Shown in pieces: positions 19,781-28,557 of a stretch of DNA of 64,000 nt. The stretch is from DASWJZ01 sp963792885 (lineage in GTDB: Bacteria > Pseudomonadota > Alphaproteobacteria > Rhizobiales > Afifellaceae), in NCBI GenBank assembly GCA_963792885.1, contig CAWBXX010000001.1:744001-808000 (forward strand), given 5' to 3'. The translations under genes and the position numbers were made by a program. Position 1 is the stretch's first letter. Each line of letters starts with the position of its first letter. Below the pieces are notes generated by a model. It ran no database searches and was not told where the DNA came from. It saw only the letters and a list, made by a program, of their open reading frames with translations.

Positions 19781-20884
19781 CTACGCGTCTCCTCGCGAAG
19801 CCGGCACGCCTTCCACGAGCCGGCCGTCGGCATAGAGGTGCAGGTGATGCGGATCGAAGACGACGCGCGCGCGATCGTCCTCGATCGAGGCCTCCTCCGT
19901 TGCGATGGCATTGAAGAGATGGCCGTCTATGTCGAGCTTGACGACGCGGTAGCGGCCGACGTCGTCGACCTTGACGACACTTCCCTGGATGCCGTGCGCG
20001 CCCCTGCCTGCGAGACGCACGAATTCCGGACGTATGCCGAGCTCGGTCCTCGCCCCGGCGGCCAGATCGGGATAAGCGCGTCCGAGGGAAATCTCGCGGG
20101 TGCCAAGACGAGCGCGGCTCCCCTCCACGTCGACGGGCGCGACGTTCATGCCCGGTGAGCCGATGAAATAACCGACGAAGGTGTGCGCCGGCCGCTCGAA
20201 GAGGTCCTCCGGCGTGCCAATCTGCACCACCTCGCCTTCGTACATGACCACGACCGTGTCGGCGAAGGAGAGCGCCTCGGTCTGATCGTGGGTCACGTAG
20301 ACCATCGTCAGGCCGAGCTGCCTGTGCAGCTCCTTGATCTTGGCGCGCAGCACCCATTTCAGATGCGGGTCGATCACAGTGAGCGGCTCGTCGAAGAGGA
20401 TCGCCGACACGTCCGGCCTGACCAGCCCGCGCCCGAGCGAGATCTTCTGCTTGGCATCCGCGGTCAGCCGGCGCGCGCGCTGGTTCAGCATCGGCGTCAG
20501 CTCGAGCATCTCGGCGATCTCGGCGACGCGCGTGCGAACCTCGACCTCCGGCTCACGCCGGTTCCTAAGCGGAAAGGCAAGGTTCTGCGCCACCGTCATC
20601 GTGTCGTAGATGACCGGGAACTGGAAAACCTGCGCGATGTTGCGCTCCGCTGTCGGCAGATGCGTCACGTCGATACCGTCGAAGGAGACGCGCCCCTCGC
20701 TCGGCATGATCAGGCCGGAAATGATGTTGAGGAGCGTGGTCTTGCCGCACCCAGACGGTCCGAGCAGCGCATAAGCGCCGCCGTCGTCCCACACATGATT
20801 GAGCGGCTTCAGCGCATAGTCCCCGGGTCCGCGCGGGTGCGCGCCGTAGGAGTGGGCGACATGGTTGAGCACGATCCGCGCCAT
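19781..20884 (-). CDS. glpT: Glycerol ABC transporter ATP-binding protein GlpT
   Basis: A 367-residue ATPase. Walker A is GPSGCGKTT, Walker B ILFDEP, and the H-loop VYVTHDQTEALS. The signature position reads RRLTADAKQKISLGRG in place of LSGGQ, so this subunit has a degenerate signature loop while its Walker motifs are canonical. Its partner GlpS shows the reverse. The C-terminal TOBE-like region ends in FDPHHLHLYADGRLV. It lies 9 bases downstream of glpS. Confidence 0.9.
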   Translation of the reverse strand: MARIVLNHVAHSYGAHPRGPGDYALKPLNHVWDDGGAYALLGPSGCGKTTLLNIISGLIMPSEGRVSFDGIDVTHLPTAERNIAQVFQFPVIYDTMTVAQNLAFPLRNRREPEVEVRTRVAEIAEMLELTPMLNQRARRLTADAKQKISLGRGLVRPDVSAILFDEPLTVIDPHLKWVLRAKIKELHRQLGLTMVYVTHDQTEALSFADTVVVMYEGEVVQIGTPEDLFERPAHTFVGYFIGSPGMNVAPVDVEGSRARLGTREISLGRAYPDLAAGARTELGIRPEFVRLAGRGAHGIQGSVVKVDDVGRYRVVKLDIDGHLFNAIATEEASIEDDRARVVFDPHHLHLYADGRLVEGVPASRGDA

Positions 20885-20893
20885 GGTTGCCTC

Positions 20894-21985
20894 TCAAGCC
20901 GCCTGGCGCCGGCCGGGCGCAGCTGCGAGCTCGCCCCTGGCGTCGAAGACGAAGAAGTGACCCGGATCGAGGTAGAGCTCGATCGAGTCGCCGATGGCGA
21001 GATCGTGGATGCCGCGAGAGAGCGCCACCCAGCGCTCGCCGGCGAAATCAACATGCACGAAGCTCTCCGAGCCGGTGATCTCGGTCATGGCGACGCGCGC
21101 GGTGATCGCTACGGCCTCCGTCTTGGGCCGGTGAAGATAGAGGTGGTTCGGGCGGAAGCCGACGGTGAAGACGGCGTCGTCGAGGCCGGCGAATAGACCG
21201 GTCGCGGGCAGGCTCAAAGCTTTGTCGGCAGCGTGCAGCATGCCCTCGGATTTCTCCACGAGCAGCGTATTGATCGGCGGGTCGGAGAAGATGCGCGCCG
21301 TGACGAGGCTATTCGGCCGGCGATAGACATCGAGCGTCGGGCCAAACTGGGTGACGTGCCCTTCCGCAAGCGTCGCGGTCGAGCCGCCAAGAAGCAGCGC
21401 TTCGAGCGGTTCCGTGGTGGCGTAGACGAAGATCGCGCCGGTTGCCGCGAAGATGCGCGGCAGCTCCTCGCGGAGCTCTTCGCGAAGCTTGTAGTCGAGA
21501 TTTGCAAGCGGCTCGTCGAGGAGCACGAGATCGGCGCGCTTCACGATCGCGCGCGCGAGCGCCGTGCGCTGTTGCTGTCCGCCGGAAAGCTCCAGCGGGC
21601 GGCGCAAGAGAAGCGGTTCGAGCTTCATCAGCGCCGCAGCCTCGGCGACGCGCCTCTCGATCTCCGCCTTGGCGGCACCGGCAACGCGAAGCGGCGAAGC
21701 GATGTTCTCGTAGACAGTGAGGTTCGGGTAGTTGATGAACTGCTGATAGACCATCGCGACCGAGCGGGTCTTCAAAGGCGCAGTGGTCACGTCCTTGCCG
21801 TCGAAGACGATGCGCCCTTCGGTCGGCCGATCGAGCCCGGCCATCAAGCGCATCAGGCTGGTCTTCCCCGAAAGGGTCGGCCCGAGCAAGATATTGAGCG
21901 ATCCGCGCTCGAAGGTCAGCGACACATGGTCGATGTGCGTCTCGCCGTGGACGCGCTTCGAGACGTCGTTGAGCTCGAGCGTCAC
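20894..21985 (-). CDS. glpS: Glycerol ABC transporter ATP-binding protein GlpS
   Basis: A 363-residue ATPase partner of GlpT. The signature LSGGQQQR is canonical, but Walker A reads GPTLSGKTS instead of GxxGxGKS/T, and the H-loop region is YATTEPLEAL without the usual His. Together with GlpT's altered signature this suggests an asymmetric ATPase heterodimer with one consensus site (GlpT Walker A with GlpS LSGGQ). The start is the GTG at 21985, which overlaps the glpD stop by 4 bases (GTGA). Confidence 0.9.
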   Translation of the reverse strand: MTLELNDVSKRVHGETHIDHVSLTFERGSLNILLGPTLSGKTSLMRLMAGLDRPTEGRIVFDGKDVTTAPLKTRSVAMVYQQFINYPNLTVYENIASPLRVAGAAKAEIERRVAEAAALMKLEPLLLRRPLELSGGQQQRTALARAIVKRADLVLLDEPLANLDYKLREELREELPRIFAATGAIFVYATTEPLEALLLGGSTATLAEGHVTQFGPTLDVYRRPNSLVTARIFSDPPINTLLVEKSEGMLHAADKALSLPATGLFAGLDDAVFTVGFRPNHLYLHRPKTEAVAITARVAMTEITGSESFVHVDFAGERWVALSRGIHDLAIGDSIELYLDPGHFFVFDARGELAAAPGRRQAA

Positions 21986-23520
21986 GGCGCACCCCCAACC
22001 GCGGCGAGCGGCGAGCGCGCCGAGGCGCCCTTTGTCTGCATCCAATCTTCGAGGCGCGCGGCGCCCACCTTGTCTATCCGGAGCCCGAGCTTCGAGCGCC
22101 GCCAGAGCACGTCCTCAGCGGTCCGCGCCCATTCGTGCGCCATCAGGTAGCGGACCTCGCGCTCGGTCAGATCGGCGCCGAACTCAACGCCCCAGTCCGC
22201 CTCCGTCCGCACGCCGTCAACGATCCGTGTCGCACGCGTGCCGTAGGCGCGCGCGAGCCGGGCGGCGCGGCGCGGCGTGCAAACCGGCGAAAGCACCGCA
22301 GTCCGCGCGGAAAGCGCCACGAGGCCGCCGACCTCGAAGTCACCGCCCGGAAGCGACGCATCTGCCGTCCAGGGCGCGGAGAGGTTCGGCAAGAATGGCC
22401 GCAGCTTCTCGAGCGACGCCTCGGCAAGGCGGCGGTAGGTGGTGATCTTGCCGCCATAGATGTTGAGGACCGGCGCGAGATCGCCGCCGCCTTCAACCTT
22501 CAGCACATAGTCGCGCGTCGCTTCCTGGGCCGCGCTTGCACCGTCGTCATAGAGCGGACGCACTCCGGAGTAGGTCCACACGACCTGCGGCGGCTCGATC
22601 GGCTGACGGAAATACTCGCTCGCCGCCACGCAGAGATAGGCGATCTCCGCCTCCGTCGCATGCGGACTCTCCGGATCGCCCTCGTAGTCGAGGTCAGTCG
22701 TGCCGATCAGTGTGAAATCGTGCTCGAAAGGAATGGCGAAGATGATGCGCTTGTCGGCGTTCTGGAAGATGTAGGCGCGGTCGTGCTCGAAGAGCTTCGG
22801 CACGACGATGTGGCTTCCCTTCACGAGCCGCACGGGCGCGTCGGGAAGGAGCCCGAGCCGCTCCGACGTCACCGCACCGACCCAGGGGCCGGCGGCGTTG
22901 ACGAGCGTCTTCGCCGTGATCTCGCGAAGGGCGCCGCCCTGCTCGCGCAGCGTGACGCGCCAGCCGCCGGCCCGTCGCTCCGCCTTCACCATCTCGGTAC
23001 GCGTCTCGATCTCCGCGCCGCGCTCGGCCGCGTCGACCGCGTTCAGAATCACGAGCCGCGCGTCGTCGACCCAGCAGTCGGAATATTCAAACGCAGTGCG
23101 AAAGGCCGGCTTCAACGGCTCGCCGGCCGGATCCCTGGTGAGGTCGAGTCGCCGCGCGGGGGGCAGGATCTTCCGCCCGCCAAGATGGTCGTAAAGAAAA
23201 AGGCCCAGTCGGATCAGCCAGGCGGGCCGAAGGCCCTTGTGGTGCGGGAGGACGAACCGCATGGGCGAGACGATATGCGGCGCAGCGCGGAGCAGCACCT
23301 CGCGCTCCGCCAGCGCCTCGCGCACGAGGCGAAACTCATAATATTCGAGGTAGCGCAGACCGCCGTGAATGAGCTTCGTGGAAGCGGAGGACGTTGCGCC
23401 AGCAAGATCCGACTTCTCGCAGAGGTAGACGGAAAGACCCCGGCCCGCTGCGTCGCGCGCGATGCCGCAGCCGTTGATGCCACCGCCGATGACGGCAATG
23501 TCGAAGGGCGCTGAGCGCAC
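21982..23520 (-). CDS. glpD: Glycerol-3-phosphate dehydrogenase GlpD
   Basis: A 512-residue FAD-dependent enzyme oxidising glycerol 3-phosphate to dihydroxyacetone phosphate and feeding electrons to quinone at the membrane. The N-terminal dinucleotide-binding motif is VIGGGINGCGIARDAAGRG. The conserved SSASTKLIHGGLRYLEYYEF binds flavin, and later GTTDLDYEGDP and YGGKITTYRRLAE are typical of GlpD. The start is a GTG at 23520, five bases behind GGGGGAGG. It opens the structural operon after glpR, with a 79-base gap. No glycerol kinase gene is in the window. Confidence 0.95.
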   Translation of the reverse strand: MRSAPFDIAVIGGGINGCGIARDAAGRGLSVYLCEKSDLAGATSSASTKLIHGGLRYLEYYEFRLVREALAEREVLLRAAPHIVSPMRFVLPHHKGLRPAWLIRLGLFLYDHLGGRKILPPARRLDLTRDPAGEPLKPAFRTAFEYSDCWVDDARLVILNAVDAAERGAEIETRTEMVKAERRAGGWRVTLREQGGALREITAKTLVNAAGPWVGAVTSERLGLLPDAPVRLVKGSHIVVPKLFEHDRAYIFQNADKRIIFAIPFEHDFTLIGTTDLDYEGDPESPHATEAEIAYLCVAASEYFRQPIEPPQVVWTYSGVRPLYDDGASAAQEATRDYVLKVEGGGDLAPVLNIYGGKITTYRRLAEASLEKLRPFLPNLSAPWTADASLPGGDFEVGGLVALSARTAVLSPVCTPRRAARLARAYGTRATRIVDGVRTEADWGVEFGADLTEREVRYLMAHEWARTAEDVLWRRSKLGLRIDKVGAARLEDWMQTKGASARSPLAAVGGAP

Positions 23521-23583
23521 CTCGCCTCCCCCTTTTGCGTTGCAGCATTATTGCTTCGCTGCGAACTTGACGGCGAGGTTATG

Positions 23584-23609
23584 CGAAAGAAATCGAAAAT
23601 CAAGCGAAA
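23584..23609. promoter_or_regulatory. Phased CGAAA direct repeats, candidate GlpR operator
   Basis: Three CGAAA boxes lie at 23584, 23594 and 23605 (TTTCG on the minus strand), spaced 10 and 11 bases. They therefore fall on one face of the helix. They sit between glpR and glpD and overlap the glpR stop codon. DeoR-type repressors such as GlpR bind TTTCG-containing repeats, so this is a plausible operator. Confidence 0.4.
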
Positions 23610-24400
23610 ACAGAGGGCGGCGGATCGTCGTTTTCCTCGGCACCGAACACTTCGACGAGCTCCACGCCGCTATCGATGCAGATGCGACGGATGCCCTCCG
23701 CTTCGCAGCGATCGGTCACGAAGGTGGTCACCTGGGAGATATGGCCGATCCTGACTGGCGCGGAGCGTTCGAATTTTGAGGAATCGCAAACGAGCACGAC
23801 CTTGCGCGCATTCGAGATGATCGCTTGCGCCACCCGCACCTCACGGTAGTCGTAGTCGAGGAGCGCGCCGTCCTGGTCGATCGCCGAAGCGCCGATGACG
23901 GCGATATCCACCTTGAACTGGCGGATGAAATCGACCGCCGCCTCGCCGACCACGCCGCCATCGCTTGGGCGCACAACGCCGCCTGCGATCACCACCTCGA
24001 TCTGCGGATAGGCGCGCATCAGGCTCGCCACGTTCAGATTGTTGGTGATGACCATGAGGCCACTGTGCTGGAGCAGCGCGCGGGCGACCGCCTCCGTCGT
24101 CGTCCCGATATTGATGAACAGCGACGCGTGGTCGGGGATGTGCGCCGCAGCCGCGTGGGCGATCGCTTCCTTCTCCGCGCTCGCAATCATGCGGCGCGCG
24201 TCGTATCCGACATTCTCCACCCCCGACGACAGGATGGCGCCGCCGTGGACGCGCGTCAGCATGCGCTGGTCGCAAAGCTCGTTCAAATCCTTGCGGATCG
24301 TTTGCGGCGTTACCTCGAAACGCTGTGCCAGTTCGTCAACCATGACGCGCCCGGACTGCCGCGCGATCTCGAGAATAGTGTTCTGCCGAGGGATAAGCAC
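23600..24400 (-). CDS. glpR: DeoR-family glycerol regulon repressor GlpR
   Basis: A 266-residue DeoR-family regulator. The N-terminal winged helix is RQNTILEIARQSGRVMVDELAQRF, with recognition sequence VTPQTIRKDLNELCDQRMLTRVHGG. The C-terminal sugar-phosphate-binding domain has the family motifs FINIGTTTEAVARAL, VITNNLNVA and GASAIDQDGALLDYD. The likely effector is glycerol 3-phosphate. The GTG at 24400 is used as start. It precedes glpD in the same direction and probably controls the whole operon. Confidence 0.92.
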   Translation of the reverse strand: MLIPRQNTILEIARQSGRVMVDELAQRFEVTPQTIRKDLNELCDQRMLTRVHGGAILSSGVENVGYDARRMIASAEKEAIAHAAAAHIPDHASLFINIGTTTEAVARALLQHSGLMVITNNLNVASLMRAYPQIEVVIAGGVVRPSDGGVVGEAAVDFIRQFKVDIAVIGASAIDQDGALLDYDYREVRVAQAIISNARKVVLVCDSSKFERSAPVRIGHISQVTTFVTDRCEAEGIRRICIDSGVELVEVFGAEENDDPPPSVFA

Positions 24401-24562
24401 GGGACTCAGTTTGCCACGGAACTACAGCATTTAGATAGAAGGCGATCCAGATCGACTTACGCGATCATTAAGCGTCTATTGATGGACATCCGCTTTGGGT
24501 CAAGAGCAGCCATTGTTCGCCATGTGCTGCAGCGCGCCGCGTTCAAACGTATACGCTCTCGC

Positions 24563-26467
24563 CTAGCTCGCCGCCTCGACCGCGTCCGTTCGTGCGATCG
24601 GCGACGGGTTGGTCGCGATGATCGTTGCGCCCAACGCCGCGGCGAGCGCCGAACCGATCAGCACGCCGGTCTTGGCGAGCGCTGCGTAGTCCGGGTCGGG
24701 AAACGCTTGGTCGGCGAGGAGCAGCGCGACAGTATCCCCGACGCCGCACAGACACGCCGCGCCGATGAAATTCCGCACCGTCACGTCGCCCGGTCCGACC
24801 GCGAGGCGCGATTTGATGGCAAGGAGGGACGCGAGCGATATGCCGAGCGGCTTGCCGATCACTAGCCCCAGAATGACGCCGAGGAGCACGCGCCCGGCGT
24901 CCGGCACCGAGAGGTCGAGGTGGAAACTGACGCCGGTCGCCGAGAACGCGAAGAGCGGCAGTATGAAATAAGTGCTCCAGGGCGAAACCGCGCGCTCGAT
25001 GCGGTCGGCCGGCGATAAGAGCCGCTCGCTCGCTGCTGAAAGATTGCGGCTCGCCCAATCCCATACCGGCTCCCGTGCGATGCGGACGACGTCCGAGCCG
25101 GATTGCCGCGCCTCGCTCTCGGCATTTTCGAGCGCCGAGAGCGCAGTCGCAGCCTGCGCCAGCAGTGGCGCGACCGCCGGCGCGGGCCGCGTCGGCAGGA
25201 AGGCGGCTAGAAGGATGCCAGCGAGCGCGCCGTGGACTCCGGCCGCGTGCAGCGAGACCCAAAGCACCGCGACCACCACGAGATACGGCCAGGTCGCATA
25301 GACGCGCCAGCGATTGAGCGCGAAAAGTGCGGCGACCGCCGCGGCGCTTAGGAGCAACCACGTCGGCGAAAAATTCCGCGGATAGAAGATGGCGAGCGTC
25401 AGCACCGAAAGAACGTCGTCGGCGACCGCGAGCGCGGCGACGAAGACGCGCAGGCTGGCCGGCACGCGCGGTCCGAGAAGCGCAAGGATGCCGAGCGTGA
25501 AGGCGACGTCGGTCGCCGTCGGCACGGACCAGCCGCGCGCCGTCGGCCCCCCGTTCAAGCTTAGATAAATGGCCGCTGGCGCCAGCACGCCGCCGACCGC
25601 CGCCAAGACGGGGAGGATCGCAGCGCGTGGATCGGAAAGATCGCCCGCCGTCATCTCGCGCCGGATCTCAAGCCCGACCAGCAGAAAGAAGATTGCGAGC
25701 AACCCCTCCGAAAACCACGCGCCGACGCTCATGGAGAGAAGACTGCCGGGTGGCCCGATGCCGAAGGCGGATCCGATGAAGTCGCTGTACATAAGAGCGA
25801 GCGGCGTATTCATGCAGATCAGCGCGAGCGCCGCTGCCAAGAGCAGGACCAGGCCGCCCGACGCCGGCAGGTTGGCAAAGGCGCGCGCCGAGCGCTGCAG
25901 CCGAGACGCCACCGGCAGATCAAGGGCTTCGAGCATCGAGTGGAAATCCCACGCCCCGTCGTAGCGCACACCGTCGACGAAGAAAGTCGGCGTGCCTGTC
26001 ACGCCGTTGCGCCTGCCTTCGGCGAGATCCTGCTCGACCCGCGCTTTGGTCTCGTCGCTTTCGAGATCGCGCTCGAATTGCTCCATGTCGAGACCGAGAT
26101 CGCGCGCAAACGCGCGCAATTGCTCCTCGGCCAGCGGCGGCTCCTGCTCGTAGATCAAGTCATGCATTTCCCAGAAGCGGCCCTGCTTACCGGCGGCCTC
26201 GGCGACGCGCGCGATGAAGCTCGCGCCTGGATGCGCGGCTTCGTTCGGAAAGTGGCGAAAGGCATAGGCGAAGCGTTCGCCAAGCGTCTCGCTGAGGCGC
26301 GCGATGACGATGCGCAGGCGTCGGCAATAGGGGCAGAGATAGTCGCCGTAGACGACGACGATTCTTACGCCGCTCGCCGCGTGGCCGCCGCGCACATGGT
26401 CGCGCGACCGGTCCACCGGCCGCTGCAGCCTGGCTTGCGCGCCGGGCGAAACGCTGTCCTTCGCCAT
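24563..26467 (-). CDS. nhaA: Na+/H+ antiporter NhaA fused to an N-terminal DsbA-like thioredoxin domain
   Basis: A 634-residue two-domain protein. Residues about 30-200 form a DsbA/FrnE-like thioredoxin domain with the redox pair CPYC (45-48) and the cis-Pro segment GVTGTPTFFVDGVRYDG. Residues about 205-634 form a NhaA antiporter, with VGLEIRREMTAGDLSDPRAA, PTATDVAFTLGILALLG and VAALAVADDVLSVLTLAIFY containing the TATDxAF and paired-Asp sites of ion binding. No signal peptide precedes the thioredoxin domain. NhaA-thioredoxin fusions are known in some bacteria. It follows the UBP zinc-finger gene by 13 bases, so antiport may be linked to redox state. The start is the ATG at 26467. Confidence 0.9.
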   Translation of the reverse strand: MAKDSVSPGAQARLQRPVDRSRDHVRGGHAASGVRIVVVYGDYLCPYCRRLRIVIARLSETLGERFAYAFRHFPNEAAHPGASFIARVAEAAGKQGRFWEMHDLIYEQEPPLAEEQLRAFARDLGLDMEQFERDLESDETKARVEQDLAEGRRNGVTGTPTFFVDGVRYDGAWDFHSMLEALDLPVASRLQRSARAFANLPASGGLVLLLAAALALICMNTPLALMYSDFIGSAFGIGPPGSLLSMSVGAWFSEGLLAIFFLLVGLEIRREMTAGDLSDPRAAILPVLAAVGGVLAPAAIYLSLNGGPTARGWSVPTATDVAFTLGILALLGPRVPASLRVFVAALAVADDVLSVLTLAIFYPRNFSPTWLLLSAAAVAALFALNRWRVYATWPYLVVVAVLWVSLHAAGVHGALAGILLAAFLPTRPAPAVAPLLAQAATALSALENAESEARQSGSDVVRIAREPVWDWASRNLSAASERLLSPADRIERAVSPWSTYFILPLFAFSATGVSFHLDLSVPDAGRVLLGVILGLVIGKPLGISLASLLAIKSRLAVGPGDVTVRNFIGAACLCGVGDTVALLLADQAFPDPDYAALAKTGVLIGSALAAALGATIIATNPSPIARTDAVEAAS

Positions 26468-26480
26468 TCTGATCTTGACT

Positions 26481-26792
26481 TCAAACGTAACGTGGTATCG
26501 GGCCGCGCTGCGGCGTGGTGCGGTCGCCGAGATCGAGAAAGATCTCGTCGACGTAGCACCATCCCCAGCCTTCCGGGGGATCGTAGCCCTCGATAACCGG
26601 GTGGCGGGTCGCTTGGAAATGCTTCGTGGCGTGTTGGTGGGGGGACTCGTCGCAGCAGCCGACATGGCCGCATGTCCGGCAGATGCGCAGGTGCACCCAT
26701 TCCGAGCCGATCTTGAGGCATTCCTCGCAACCGAGCGCGCTCGGCGTGACGTCACGGATAAGCTCGGCGTGTTCGCATTCTTCCGCCATCAT
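26481..26792 (-). CDS. UBP-type zinc finger domain protein
   Basis: A 103-residue protein made almost entirely of a ZnF-UBP domain. The Cys/His ligands are seen in CEHAELIRDV, GCEECLKIG, HLRICRTCGHVGCCDES and HQHATKHFQATRHPVI. In eukaryotes this fold binds the ubiquitin C-terminus; in bacteria such proteins commonly sit beside thioredoxin-reductase-like flavoproteins and their role is unknown. The start overlaps the stop of that flavoprotein gene by 4 bases (ATGA), and NhaA follows, so the three genes form one operon. Confidence 0.92.
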   Translation of the reverse strand: MMAEECEHAELIRDVTPSALGCEECLKIGSEWVHLRICRTCGHVGCCDESPHQHATKHFQATRHPVIEGYDPPEGWGWCYVDEIFLDLGDRTTPQRGPIPRYV

Positions 26793-28486
26793 TCACCTCC
26801 GACCGGCAAAGCCGCCGCAGCATTCTGGCCGATCTCGGCAAGATAGGCGTGCAGCGCGGCCACCACTTGCGCCCCCTCGCCGACTGCGGCGGCGACGCGC
26901 TTGACGGAGCCGGCACGCACGTCGCCGATCGCGAAGACACCGTCACGGTTCGTCTCGAGCGAATGGCGCCCGCCGCCTATATCAGCTCCCGTGCGAACGA
27001 AACCCTTGTCGTCCAGCGCCACACCGCATTCAGCGAGCCAGTCGGTGTTCGGGTCGGCGCCTATGAACAGAAACAAGTGCTGGATCGCATGGGTGACCTC
27101 TTCGCCGCTTGCACGGTTCCGCCAGCGTACGTGTTCCAAAGTGTCTTCCTGACCTTCCAACGCGGTAATCTCGGTCTCCGTCAGGACCTCGATGTTCGGT
27201 TGTGCGCCGATGCGCTCGACAAGATAGCGCGCCATGGTCGCGCCAAGATCACCGCGGCGCGCGAGAAGCCAGACTTTCCTCACTCGGCTAGACAGGTACA
27301 CGGCCGCCTGTCCGGCCGAGTTGCCCGCGCCCACAAGAGCGACCTCCTGACCCGCGCAAAGGCGCGCCTCGATCGGCGAGGCCCAATAATGCACGCACGA
27401 CCCCTCGAATTGGGCGAGGTTCGGAACGTCGAGGCGGCGGTAGCGTACGCCGCTCGCGACGACGACGGCGCGCGTCCGCACATCCTCTCCGTCGCCGACG
27501 CGCAGGTGATATGTCCTGCCGCCTTCGCCCGCGCCGTTTCCAAGCAGGCTCGCCTCGTCGGGGATGGCCATCTCGACGCCGAATTTCTGGGCCTGATTAT
27601 AGGCGCGCGCCATCAGCGCCATCCCGGAGATTCCGGTCGGAAATCCGAGATAGTTCTCAATGCGCGCGGAGGCGCCCGCCTGGCCGCCGAAGGCACGACA
27701 GTCGAGGACGATCACCGACAATCCCTCGGACGCCGCATAGACGGCGGCGGCGAGCCCCGCCGGTCCGGCTCCGACGATCGCGACGTCGTAGAGCATTTCG
27801 GGATCGATCGGCCGCACCAGGCCGATGCAGCGCGCCAGCTCCTTTTCGCTCGGATTGCGCAGCGCCTTGCCGTTCGGGCAGACCACGATGGGGAGGTGCA
27901 GCGGATCGACGTGAAAGCGTTCGACCAGCGTCCTTCCGCAAGCGTCGCTTTCAGAATCGAGCACCCGATGCGGTTGACCGTTTCGCCTCAGAAATCCCTG
28001 CAGCCGCAGAACATCCGCCTGACTGGCGTGTCCGATGATGATCGGCCCGCCGGCGCCGGTTTCCAACAATCCGACACGACGCAGGATCAGCGCGCGCATG
28101 ATGCGCTCGCCGAGCTCTGCCTCCTGCACCATCAGGTCGCGCAGTCGTCTTGACGGAATGATGAGCGCATCGACCCGCTCGAGAGCCTCCGCATCGACGA
28201 GCGCCGGCCGCTCGGAGAGCTGCGCGAGCTCGCCAAGGAATTGTCCGGGCCCGTGGGTGGCGATCGTCTCGCGGCGGTCCAATCCGTCGTTTTGCGTGAT
28301 CTCGACTTTGCCGGCACGAATGAGGACAAGGCCCGGCGCAATGTCGCCGGCCTTCACGATCCGCGCGCCCGCCTCGTAGGAGACCGCCTCGCCAAACCGT
28401 TGCAGGCGATCAATCTCCGTCGGCCGCAGGGTCGGAAAGATCTGTTCCCGGCGGGCGCTCAAAACTGTTTCTTCGCGCTGACTCAT
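26789..28486 (-). CDS. Cyclic-nucleotide-binding domain/thioredoxin-reductase-like flavoprotein
   Basis: A 565-residue three-part protein. Residues about 15-140 are a cNMP-binding domain (GEAVSYEAGARIVKAGDIAPG, GPGQFLGELAQLSERPALVDAEA). Residues about 145-225 look glutaredoxin-like. Residues about 232-560 are a TrxB-type fold with FAD motif VGAGPAGLAAAVYAASEGL and NAD(P) motif VGAGNSAGQAAVYL. The CxxC active-site pair of true thioredoxin reductase is absent: the matching region reads EGSCVHYWAS. It therefore cannot reduce thioredoxin in the usual way. It is the first gene of the redox/NhaA operon. Confidence 0.92.
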   Translation of the reverse strand: MSQREETVLSARREQIFPTLRPTEIDRLQRFGEAVSYEAGARIVKAGDIAPGLVLIRAGKVEITQNDGLDRRETIATHGPGQFLGELAQLSERPALVDAEALERVDALIIPSRRLRDLMVQEAELGERIMRALILRRVGLLETGAGGPIIIGHASQADVLRLQGFLRRNGQPHRVLDSESDACGRTLVERFHVDPLHLPIVVCPNGKALRNPSEKELARCIGLVRPIDPEMLYDVAIVGAGPAGLAAAVYAASEGLSVIVLDCRAFGGQAGASARIENYLGFPTGISGMALMARAYNQAQKFGVEMAIPDEASLLGNGAGEGGRTYHLRVGDGEDVRTRAVVVASGVRYRRLDVPNLAQFEGSCVHYWASPIEARLCAGQEVALVGAGNSAGQAAVYLSSRVRKVWLLARRGDLGATMARYLVERIGAQPNIEVLTETEITALEGQEDTLEHVRWRNRASGEEVTHAIQHLFLFIGADPNTDWLAECGVALDDKGFVRTGADIGGGRHSLETNRDGVFAIGDVRAGSVKRVAAAVGEGAQVVAALHAYLAEIGQNAAAALPVGGE

Positions 28487-28513
28487 GGGTCGCTACTGGG
28501 CTTGGCGACGCAT

Positions 28514-28557
28514 CGCAGCGTTATCCTCCGCCTTGAGGCGGAGGGCATCGCGCTGCG
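28514..28557. repeat. Nested palindrome upstream of the flavoprotein gene
   Basis: A perfect 8-bp hairpin, CCTCCGCC (28525-28532) and GGCGGAGG (28537-28544) with loop TTGA, is embedded between outer arms CGCAGCG (28514-28520) and CGCTGCG (28551-28557). It lies 28-71 bases before the start codon at 28486, so it could be a 5' leader structure or an operator. Confidence 0.4.

Noticed and set aside
22135..23514. Open frame of about 459 codons on the plus strand opposite glpD
   Set aside because: No domain or ribosome binding site, and it lies fully opposite a canonical GlpD. Antisense shadow of a high-GC gene.
26849..28153. Open frame of about 434 codons on the plus strand opposite the flavoprotein gene
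   Set aside because: Composition (Arg/His/Asp rich) and lack of motifs mark it as a shadow of the minus-strand gene, whose FAD and NAD motifs are intact.
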